DNA of 64,000 nt, taken from contig NZ_AUCP01000037.1 in assembly GCF_000429825.1 (NCBI RefSeq), positions 1-64,000 on the forward strand, given 5' to 3'. The stretch is from Cohnella thermotolerans DSM 17683. Its GTDB lineage: Bacteria > Bacillota > Bacilli > Paenibacillales > Paenibacillaceae. Below, piece after piece: positions 57,482 to 64,000 of the stretch (position 1 is its first letter; each line of letters opens with the position of its first letter). Below the pieces are notes generated by a model. That model was not told the origin of the DNA and searched no databases. It saw nothing but the letters and a program-made list of their open reading frames with translations. The translations under genes were made by a program, and so were the position numbers.

Positions 57482-58266
57482 TCATTCACATGTGGGTAAC
57501 AGGATAACGTCCCGGTTGTACACAGCAGCTGGCGTATGGTTTTGCAGAGACTGATGCGGCAGATAGTGATTGTGCAAATGGATGTAGCCTTCCACACCAT
57601 GTCTCGTCTCTCGCGGACTGTTGTAGTCGTTGATATAGACCTCGTTGTACTTCAGGCTGCGCCAGAAGCGTTCAATGACGATGTTGTCCTTGGCACGGCC
57701 TTTGCCGTCCATACTGATCCGAACCTCGTTTTCTTTTAGCAGATCGATATACTGCGGACTCGTAAAATGGCTGCCTCGGTCACTGTTGATAATCCCCGGC
57801 TTACGCCGCGCCAGTGCCCGTTTCATGGTCTCCAGTACGAACTCGATCTCAAGGCTCTGGTCCAGCTGCCAGTCTACGATATAGCGGGAATACCAATCCA
57901 TAATGGCGTATAGGTACATCCAGCCGTGCTTCATCCGGATATACGTGATGTCCACAGACCACACCTGATCAGGCTGTGTGATGAGCAGCTTCCGGAGGAG
58001 ATAAGGATAGATCCGGTGCTGCAGATCGCGCTTGCTCAGGTTCGGGCCGGGATAGATGGCCATGAGCCCCATTTCCCGCATGTAGCGCCTTACCGTGTTC
58101 TTGTGGATCACCTCTCCTTCCCGATTCATAATGGCGGCAATCTTCCGGTAGCCCTGGAACGAATGCTGCGTGTAAAGCTCATCAATCCGGTGCTTGAGGC
58201 GAATTTCCTCCGGGGAGGGAGGAACCGGCTTGTAGTACAGGCTGGAGCGATTCAGGCTCAGCAGAT
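57482..58266 (-). pseudogene. IS3-family (IS150-like) OrfB transposase, 5'-truncated
   Basis: About 260 residues of an IS3-type OrfB. It begins within QADLLSLNRSSLYYKP, continues through HSFQGYRKIAAIMN, and has the rve catalytic core with the first Asp in WSVDITYI, the second in IINSDRGSHFTS and Glu in RAKDNIVIERFWRSLKY. The C terminus (YNRDVILLPTCE) is present, but the OrfA gene and the first ~20 OrfB residues are absent because the sequence joins an istB fragment near 58268. It cannot transpose by itself. Confidence 0.8.
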
Positions 58267-58267
58267 C

Positions 58268-58759
58268 GGCTTGAACGCAAGCTTGAAAATCTCATTTTTC
58301 TTGGCCCTCCGGGAACGGGGAAAACGCATCTGGCGGTCGCTTTGGCGCTGGAAGCGATCCAGCATCGGTATACGGTCTACTTCGTCACGGCCCACGATCT
58401 GGTGCAGATGCTGCAGCAGGCTTATCAAAACCAGACCATCAAGCAGAAAATGCGGGTGCTCACGAGACCCCATCTGCTCATTATCGATGAAATCGGCTAC
58501 CGAAAGATGGAGGAACCGGCGGCGCATTTCTTCTTCCAGATCGTATCGGAACGCTATGAGACCGGCTCGATCATCTTGACGTCGAACAAGTCTTACTACG
58601 GTTCATGGGGGGATATTTTTGGCGACTCGGTCCTGGCCACCGCCATCCTGGACCGCCTGCTCCACAACGATCAACATTAAAGGGGAGAGCTATCGCATCA
58701 AAGAAAAGAAGAAAGCTGGATTTTTCAAGCCGGAGTTGCAGGCGCATCACAAAGAATAG
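58268..58759 (+). pseudogene. IstB (IS21-family helper ATPase), truncated and frameshifted
   Basis: Residues start abruptly at LERKLENLIFLGPPGTGKTH (Walker A), continue through HLLIIDEIGYRKM (Walker B) and SIILTSNKSY, then shift frame near 58668: HNDQH-stop in one frame becomes INIKGESYRIKEKKKAGFF in the next, the normal IstB C terminus. The first ~90 residues and istA are missing. It meets the IS3 remnant head to head at about 58267, so both elements were trimmed by one rearrangement. Confidence 0.78.
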
Positions 58760-58805
58760 CTGGAATTTTCTGTCGCCGCGGCCGCCCCCCTAGGGAGGCC
58801 TGTCC

Positions 58806-59003
58806 TTGATCCTAATGGGGAATTTTCAACAGGTCTCCCCTTACGAGCCAATCTGCTTCACGGAAGCGGAAGTGGAGCGCATTCTCCAACAACCGAATCT
58901 CCGTCGATTCACTGGACTGCGGGACTACATCATCATGCTGTTATTGCTGGATACCGGCATTCGGCTTAGCGAATTAAGCGCTCTGCTCCTCTCCGATCTG
59001 TAA
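58806..59003 (+). pseudogene. Tyrosine recombinase fragment
   Basis: About 65 residues with FTEAEVERILQQPNLRRFTG, then YIIMLLLLDTGIRLSELSAL, the first catalytic-arginine region of phage-type integrases. The frame stops at 59003; the later HxxR and Tyr motifs are absent, as is the N-terminal DNA-binding part. Remnant of a mobile element. Confidence 0.65.
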
Positions 59004-59087
59004 GCGTCAAATAGCCCACACCTTGCCATCAAGATGAGGGCTTAGATAAGCTGGATGGAAAAAATAACGAAGGCTCGCGGCGACCGC

Positions 59088-59122
59088 AAGGCTTTCCCGC
59101 GAACGAGCCGGGAAAGCCTTGG
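59088..59122. terminator. Strong hairpin downstream of ferritin-like gene
   Basis: CAAGGCTTTCCCG / CGGGAAAGCCTTG, with an outer GGCTCG / CGAGCC pair and a T-run (minus strand) at about 59061-59066. Probably ends the ferritin-like gene transcript. Confidence 0.45.
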
Positions 59123-59133
59123 AGCGCCTTCGG

Positions 59134-59601
59134 TCATTTGTTCAAGGCGTACAAATAATTATACTTCGTCGCGTGCTTCTGTTCGTCCATCAAAATCCCC
59201 AGCACCGTGTCCTTGTAGACGCCGGGAGGCAGGGCCGACCAGATGGTCCGGTATCTCTCAACTGCCGCCAATTCGCCGAACAGAGCCGTAACGAGCCCGC
59301 TCAGATAGGAGCGAGGCTTCTCGTATGGCTCTTCGGCCGCGAGCGGGATATCCTGTCCCGTCAATTCTCTGTACATGCTTCTGAACATGCGGTTGTGTCC
59401 TCGCTCGTCGTCGCGAATAGAGGCGATGATCTTCTTCTGTTCCTGCGTCGGAGCCAACTTGATCATGTCATCGTAGAACAATTCGTCGTGCCGCTCACCC
59501 TGCACAGCTTCCTTGATCATATCCAGCGCATGGGCGTAGGTGGTCGCCCAAACCGGCTGGAACGTTTGGCGGTAACCGTAAACCGGTGCACTCCAATACA
59601 T
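59134..59601 (-). CDS. Ferritin-like (rubrerythrin-type di-iron) protein
   Basis: A 155-residue four-helix protein. Likely iron ligands are Glu36 and/or Glu40 (QGERHDE), Glu66 and His69 (DDERGH), Glu110 or Glu115 (FGELAAVE) and Glu140 with His143 (DEQKH), the spacing of ferritin-like domains. No rubredoxin cysteines are present. It resembles the short Bacillus YhjR-like proteins associated with spores; a role in iron or peroxide handling is inferred. ATG with AAAAGGAGTC. Monocistronic and intact amid decayed genes. Confidence 0.75.
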   Translation of the reverse strand: MYWSAPVYGYRQTFQPVWATTYAHALDMIKEAVQGERHDELFYDDMIKLAPTQEQKKIIASIRDDERGHNRMFRSMYRELTGQDIPLAAEEPYEKPRSYLSGLVTALFGELAAVERYRTIWSALPPGVYKDTVLGILMDEQKHATKYNYLYALNK

Positions 59602-59645
59602 ACTTATGACTCCTTTTGATTAAGATTCATTCCTAGAATATGCGA

Positions 59646-59675
59646 ATGCCCAGTCCGGGGACTGGGCATTTTTCG
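59646..59675 (+). terminator. Rho-independent terminator
   Basis: TGCCCAGTCC / GGGACTGGGCA hairpin followed by TTTTT on the plus strand. The plus-strand gene it served (perhaps the integrase) is no longer intact. Confidence 0.6.
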
Positions 59676-59735
59676 TATCCGTCCGATTCGTTCATGCTGT
59701 GTCTTCCTCTCTTGCTTCTCGGATCGCGTCCCGAT

Positions 59736-59891
59736 TTAGAAGGGGCGGTCGCTGCATTTGATCGAATCGGTCGGGCATCCGTCGAAGGCGTCCTGCAGAT
59801 CGTCGTGCAGACTCTTGGGAAATGCCGTTACTCCTCTGTTCGGTCGTTATCGTAAATGGCCGTCGCCAGCCCCTCATCGTCATAATCGAGT
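59736..59891 (-). pseudogene. 4Fe-4S ferredoxin remnant
   Basis: Two frames on the minus strand restore the C-terminal part of a Bacillus-type ferredoxin: LDYDDEGLATAIYDND in one, then TAFPKSLHDDLQDAFDGCPT and DSIKCSDRPF-stop in the next. Family members have YDYDDEG ... DAFEGCPTDSIKVADEPF. A single-base loss near 59836 joins the frames, and the N-terminal cysteine cluster is not recognisable. Non-functional. Confidence 0.65.
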
Positions 59892-59968
59892 TGTTCCCTC
59901 CAAGGTTGTTGTCTGCGGGCTTTCGAACATGAAAGCTTGACCACGAGTATAAGGAACCAATCTTTAAT

Positions 59969-60829
59969 TTAGCTTAAACGGCGATAAGATCGAATTTCAG
60001 ATTCGGGACGCGCAGGCTTCGCCGGGCGTTTCGAGAACTTGAATCGTAACACCTGATAGAAGTTGCCGGCCAGCAGTCCGATGTACAAGTAGATCAACCC
60101 TCCAAACAGCCCGTAGATAACGGCCCCCGCAGCGCCGGCGATCGCTCCGAATACGATCTGGTCCGTCGTTTTGGCCGGCGAAGTCGGCGGGTCGGTCAGC
60201 ATCAGCATGGCGAAAAACAGCGCTGCGTTGATAAACGGCGGCCGCAGCGCGTCATAAAAGCCGCCCGTCCGCAAGCTTTCCGCGTGCAAAGGGAGTACAC
60301 CGGCGTCCAGGACGAACAGAGCGAGGAGATAAACAACTGCGAAAGAGAACACTTGAGGAAATTTCTGAATCCGGTTGGTCACCCAGAAGCCGCCGATCAG
60401 AACGACCGGCAGGAACCAGCCCGGCAAATCCCCGAACGCCCCCCACCAGCTTTGCTGCGCATGAAAGATCGGAACGGACAGAAGCAGTCCGAACGCCGCC
60501 GGGTTGAAAAGCGGCTTTTTCCGGTAGGCTAGCAGGTGCTTGGACAAAATGGAGACGGCGGCGGTGGCTGCAACGACGTACCAAGGGGACGTTACGCTCA
60601 GGATCAAGGAGACAATCAGGCCGGTAATGAACGCGCCGTCGGGAAAAATTCGCTTCCTTCGCTCGATCAGGCAGCAGCCGACGTCGAAGGCAACCGCCGA
60701 TCCGACCGCAATCAGGGCATTCTTCGCGCCACCCCAATCGCGGGAAGCGGCAGAGGCGATTCCCAGGAAGGCGGGCAGGATCAGCAGAACGTTTCCTTTC
60801 GGCGACTTGAGCCATACCTTCGGTTTCAT
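59969..60829 (-). CDS. RnfD/NqrB-like membrane subunit
   Basis: A 286-residue protein with about nine membrane helices. NPAAFGLLL and the late MLMLTDPPTSP motif are hallmarks of the NQR2/RnfD family, which carries electrons across the membrane via flavin and quinone. Other Rnf/Nqr subunits are absent; instead the ApbE and FMN-binding-protein genes lie directly upstream (spacing 3 and 15 bases). This makes a three-gene unit that could pass electrons from the membrane to an extracytoplasmic flavoprotein. ATG follows the ApbE stop. Confidence 0.82.
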   Translation of the reverse strand: MKPKVWLKSPKGNVLLILPAFLGIASAASRDWGGAKNALIAVGSAVAFDVGCCLIERRKRIFPDGAFITGLIVSLILSVTSPWYVVAATAAVSILSKHLLAYRKKPLFNPAAFGLLLSVPIFHAQQSWWGAFGDLPGWFLPVVLIGGFWVTNRIQKFPQVFSFAVVYLLALFVLDAGVLPLHAESLRTGGFYDALRPPFINAALFFAMLMLTDPPTSPAKTTDQIVFGAIAGAAGAVIYGLFGGLIYLYIGLLAGNFYQVLRFKFSKRPAKPARPESEIRSYRRLS

Positions 60830-60832
60830 TTC

Positions 60833-61714
60833 TCACATTCCTCCAACCTTGACGATCCGTAAATCCGGCATGATGAAAACGCCGCGAAGCTCCGCCCGTT
60901 CAAGGAGAGATAGGGCCTCTTCCTGCGCCAGCAAGAATGCGGCGGTCGAAAAGGCGTCCGCCAGCATGGCGTAGGGAGCGACGACACTGCAGCTGACCCA
61001 GGCGTTCGGCGACCGCTTCGTGCGCGGATTGACGATATGATGAACGCCGTCTGCGGCGGCGCTTATTCGCTCGTAGCTCCCGGACGTGCAGATGGCTTCG
61101 TTCGATATGTCGACCGTCTGAATGATGTCGTCCCGCCGTTCGGGATGACGGATCCCGATGTTCCAGACGTTATTTCGCCCATCTGCCCCACCCGCGAACA
61201 GATCGCCGCCGGCGTTGACGATGAATCGTTCGAATCGGCTAAGCTCCCGTGCCGCCAGATCGATGGCGAACCCTTTGGCCACCGCTCCCAGATCGATTAC
61301 CATCGGCTTCCGAAGCCGCATAGTCCGATTGTGCTTGTCCAGTTCGATGTCCTGATAAGTGGCGGAATCGTCTGAGGGATTGTTCCCGATTTCGCCTGTC
61401 AAGTAGCGGCGGTTGAAGCCGAACTTCTCCATCGTACCACCCACCGTCGGGTCGAAGACGCCGCTAGTCCAGTCGGCAAGCTCCAACGAGAACTTCAGCG
61501 GTTCGAACAAGTAGGGCCCGACCGCCACCGGAACGCCGATCCGCCGGCAAGCTCTCATGAGCTCGCTGTCGGGATGAAACCGACTGCATGCGTCCTCCAC
61601 CTTGCGAAAAGCCGAGAAAGCCCGTTCGATCGCGGCTTCCGCTTCTTCCTCTGGCCGCTCGGTCGTTACCTGAATGTCGACGACGGTATCCATATACAAT
61701 TTCGTTTTTCGCAT
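60833..61714 (-). CDS. apbE: FAD:protein FMN transferase
   Basis: A 293-residue ApbE-family flavin transferase that attaches FMN covalently to Thr/Ser of (S/T)GAT motifs. MDTVVDIQVT is the N-terminal motif, KGFAIDLAA and NAGGDLFAGG the FAD-binding region, and ISTGS-like ICTSGSYER plus HHIVNPRT the metal/active-site segments. No signal peptide or lipobox is seen, unlike many exported ApbE proteins. Its probable target is the SGAT motif in the adjacent FMN-binding protein. Confidence 0.9.
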   Translation of the reverse strand: MRKTKLYMDTVVDIQVTTERPEEEAEAAIERAFSAFRKVEDACSRFHPDSELMRACRRIGVPVAVGPYLFEPLKFSLELADWTSGVFDPTVGGTMEKFGFNRRYLTGEIGNNPSDDSATYQDIELDKHNRTMRLRKPMVIDLGAVAKGFAIDLAARELSRFERFIVNAGGDLFAGGADGRNNVWNIGIRHPERRDDIIQTVDISNEAICTSGSYERISAAADGVHHIVNPRTKRSPNAWVSCSVVAPYAMLADAFSTAAFLLAQEEALSLLERAELRGVFIMPDLRIVKVGGM

Positions 61715-61729
61715 CGTTCACATACTGCC

Positions 61730-62302
61730 TTAATTGATCCTAGCCTGCGACAGCGCATCAGCCACCGCATCCTCGAAAGCCCGCGTGCTGTACGTGGCGC
61801 CGGATACGTTGTCTACCTGCGAGCTTTGCTTCTGCAGCACTTCGTCCGGCAGGTTCACGACATCGCTCTCGGAGTAATGCATGGCGAAATCGCTGATTTC
61901 CACGTCCGTAATTTTGTCGAGCTTCACCGTGACGGCGACTTGAATATATCCTCGCCGATTGCTGCCCGTCCCCGTATAGGTGCCGTCATTGTAGCGTTTG
62001 TTGGCCGAACTTGGACTCGGACTCGACGCCGTCGCGCTCGCGGACGGAAGAGCGGAAGCGGAGTCGTTTGAAGATTCGCCATCCTCGTTCGTAAGAGCCG
62101 AATTGCCGGAAAGCGGGTTCCCTGTGGGTAGCGAACTGTCTCCGGAAGCCGGACCGTTCGAAGACAGGCTGCCTGGCGCCTGTAGCCCCGTACCCGGTTG
62201 CGGCAGGTACGCCTGGGCGTTCGACGCGTAATACTCGGAAGCATAAATGACGCCGATCGCGGCGGAACAAAGAACGATCCATTTCTTTTGCATTTTGGCC
62301 AT
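61730..62302 (-). CDS. Exported FMN-binding domain protein with SGAT flavinylation motif
   Basis: A 190-residue membrane-anchored extracytoplasmic protein. An N-terminal hydrophobic anchor (about 8-24) is followed by a long Ser/Pro/Gly spacer (30-100) and an FMN_bind domain (103-190) ending with VDNVSGATYST, in which Thr170 is the likely covalent FMN site. ATG at 62302 after GAAGGAGGG. It is the first gene of the unit with apbE and the RnfD-like gene and is divergent from a truncated response regulator. Probable role: terminal electron carrier outside the membrane. Confidence 0.87.
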   Translation of the reverse strand: MAKMQKKWIVLCSAAIGVIYASEYYASNAQAYLPQPGTGLQAPGSLSSNGPASGDSSLPTGNPLSGNSALTNEDGESSNDSASALPSASATASSPSPSSANKRYNDGTYTGTGSNRRGYIQVAVTVKLDKITDVEISDFAMHYSESDVVNLPDEVLQKQSSQVDNVSGATYSTRAFEDAVADALSQARIN

Positions 62303-62418
62303 CGCCAACCCTCCTTCAGCCATAGGACTAGTGTAGCAGGGCAATATTTAAATTTTCTTAAAGCCAGGCTTTCTGGTAAGATGGATGTGATGATGACACC
62401 GGAACGGATGGGATCAGA

Positions 62419-62937
62419 ATGCGGGTGCTGGTGGTGGAGGATGACGCTTCCCTGCTTCGAATCGTTCGCGATGTCTTCGAAGGCGAAGGATTCGCGACCG
62501 ATGGAGCGGATACGGGCGATGCAGGATGGTATTGGGCTGAACAGGCCGTTCACGATTTGATCGTTCTCGACGTGATGCTGCCGGGAATGAACGGAATCGA
62601 TATCGTCCGCAAGCTGAGAGCCAAAAGATTGGACATTCCGGTTATTCTCCTGACGGCTAAGGATGCTGTGGAGGATCTGGTGGCCGGGCTAGATGCGGGA
62701 GCGGACGACTACGTCACGAAACCTTTCGCTGTCTCCGAGCTGCTAGCCCGCACCCGGGCTGTTCTGCGCCGGAAGGGCACAATCGGGCAGGAAGGCGAAC
62801 TGACCGGCGGCCCCGTCCGACTTGTTCCTTCGGTCAGGGCGGCGTTCGTCGGCGACACGCCGTTGAACTTGACGGTCAAGGAGTACGAACTGCTGGAATG
62901 CTTTCTCTGCAACAAATGTTTCAAGAAAACCATCTGA
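62419..62937 (+). pseudogene. OmpR-family response regulator, 3'-truncated
   Basis: The receiver domain is complete (phospho-Asp51 in VLDVMLPG, Lys101 in VTKPF), and the winged-helix domain starts (LNLTVKEYELLECFLCNK) but stops after CNK. There the sequence switches to the beginning of an LLM monooxygenase gene, adding CFKKTI before the stop. About 45 residues of the DNA-binding domain and any partner kinase gene have been deleted. It cannot bind DNA normally. It once may have controlled the divergent electron-transfer genes. Confidence 0.78.
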
Positions 62938-63670
62938 CTCTCGGGCTATTTTTTCCTATCGAATCCTACGAAGGCAGCATTCCGGAAATGAACCTCGAAA
63001 AGCAGATCCAACCTTCGTCACCCTTTGCACGTGGCGAAAGCCGCCGCTTCCATCGACCGCCTGTCCGGCGAACGGCTCGTTCTCGGAGTGGCGACCGGGG
63101 ACCGTCCGATCGAATATCCGGCCTTCTCCGTCGATTTCGAAAAGCGCGGCGCTTTGTTTCAAGAAGCCGATTCGGTCATGAAAACCGCGTGGAAGGAGAG
63201 CTCTCCGGCGATCCGTTCGCCGCGTGTCGATATGTCTCACGGCGATCTTCTGCCCAAACCGCGCCTGTCGGATATACCCGTGCTGGTAACCGGCCACAGC
63301 TCGCAATCCCCTGAATGGATTGCCCAAAGTAGCGATGGTTGGATGTCTTATCCCCGGAACGTGAAATTCCAAGCGGAATTGATTCAGCATTGGCGCTCGC
63401 TCACCGATGAGTTTAAACCCTTCAGTCAGTCCCTCTATATCGATTTGGCGGAGGACCCGAATCATGCCCCGATTCATTCATTTGGGGTTCCGGATCGGGC
63501 GCAATCCGCTGATCGAATTCATTCGGCTTCTTCAAAATGTGGGCGTCAATCATGTGATCATCAACTTGAAATACGGACATCGTCCTGTTGAAGAAGTGAT
63601 CGAAGAACTGGGAGAAGAAGTTCTACCGCACTTTCCCGCGTTAAGCGGCGAGCAGCATGGCGTGTCGTGA
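62916..63670 (+). pseudogene. LLM-class flavin-dependent monooxygenase, deleted and frameshifted
   Basis: The start (ENHLTLGLFFPIESYEGSIP) and the later core (HVAKAAASIDRLSGERLVLG, then PEWIAQSSDGWMSYPRN) match bacterial luciferase-like monooxygenases, but about 55-60 residues between EKQIQ and LRHPLHVAK are missing with a change of frame near 63012. A second shift near 63465 leads to the C-terminal part (LIEFIRLLQNVGVNHVIINL). It overlaps the 3' end of the truncated response regulator. Non-functional. Confidence 0.75.
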
Positions 63671-64000
63671 ATATGGGATCAACTGACCGACGCTTCTATT
63701 GGGCCCCTGGGTCAAACAGAAGCGGAACCGATTCGCTGCAAAGAAGGAGTGCGCAACTATGGCTTACCGTGGGTCGAGCGCCACGAGGACGCGGTGCGTC
63801 TGTGCCGGCGGCTGAATCATACCCAGTTGGGGATCCTGTTCTGCGGCTACCACTGGTACGCCGTCGACGGAACCAATCTAACGGGCATACTGGAAGCGGC
63901 GGCGCCATACCTGAAACAAGCGAACCTGTCCGGCAGCCGTCGGAATCCGCACGGTTTTGGGAACATTGCGACGATCGAGCCGCTCGACGAAGGCGAGTTG
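63671..64000 (+). pseudogene. Sugar phosphate isomerase/epimerase-like TIM barrel, 5'-truncated, runs off window
   Basis: An open frame with NYGLPWVERHEDAVRLCRRL and QLGILFCGYHWYAVDG, then LSGSRRNPHGFGN, resembles xylose-isomerase-like TIM-barrel proteins (AP endonuclease family 2). It has no start codon; the preceding codon is the LLM stop in the same frame, so the 5' half was lost in a deletion. The 3' end lies outside the window. Confidence 0.55.

Overview
The window looks like a chromosome segment of a moderately GC-rich, endospore-forming Gram-positive of the Paenibacillaceae (Paenibacillus/Cohnella type). The evidence is strong AGGAGG-type ribosome sites, two sets of GerA/GerB/GerC germinant-receptor genes, LplABC/YesMN-style carbohydrate transport genes, CcpA-like cre boxes, a PucR/AdeR-Ald locus and a GapB-like GAPDH. 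This placement is inference from gene content; no marker rRNA is present.

Layout. 0-0.3 kb: 3' end of an IS5-type transposase. 0.3-5.1 kb: a detoxification or efflux-like run (SDR, carboxymuconolactone-decarboxylase-like protein, MFS, aldo/keto reductase, truncated DUF2255 gene) divergent from a TetR regulator. 5.3 kb: tRNA-Leu(CAG). 5.6-17.8 kb: polysaccharide utilisation on the minus strand: secreted CBM56-GH64 beta-1,3-glucanase, LacI regulator, sugar ABC importer, YesM/YesN-type two-component pair, GH8 exo-oligoxylanase (Rex type) and a deletion-damaged NodB-type deacetylase; cre-type boxes precede three of these units. 18-22.7 kb: a compact sugar operon (class I aldolase, Gfo/Idh/MocA dehydrogenase, PfkB kinase, lyxose/mannose-type isomerase, DeoR). 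22.9-24 kb: a nuclease-fold/winged-helix protein and a repeat-rich spacer.

24.1-34 kb: an eight-gene minus-strand operon (nitrilase-like hydrolase, MFS importer, imidase/deacetylase-fold hydrolase, CxxC protein, CobW GTPase, two dehydrogenases, ACT-malic enzyme). Upstream lies a PAS-AAA+-HTH regulator gene with a frameshift and no GAFTGA motif. The operon and the regulator share an almost identical palindrome. I read this as a candidate cyclic-imide/half-amide catabolic system feeding C4 acids into malic enzyme, and it is the most interesting locus here. 34.1-37.7 kb: metE, then thiD under a TPP riboswitch with its own terminator. 37.8-45.5 kb: six germinant-receptor genes in the order A-B-C-B-A-C. 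45.8-52.5 kb: alanine and central-carbon locus: SR1P-like peptide gene overlapping a GapB-like gap gene, alr, ald, a frameshifted AdeR-like PucR regulator and a divergent amino-acid permease with a cre box.

52.6-64 kb is a decaying accessory zone. It holds a broken helD, IS3 and IS21 remnants fused to each other, an integrase fragment, a ferredoxin remnant and a scar of truncated response regulator, LLM flavin monooxygenase and TIM-barrel genes. Intact genes among them are a COG2509-like FAD protein, a ferritin-like protein and an RnfD-like / ApbE / FMN-binding-protein trio that looks like a small flavinylated extracytoplasmic electron-transfer module. Single-base frameshifts recur (about 33.6, 50.3, 56.7, 58.7, 59.8 and 63.5 kb), so part of the apparent decay could be base-calling error; the in-frame stop and internal deletions cannot be explained that way.
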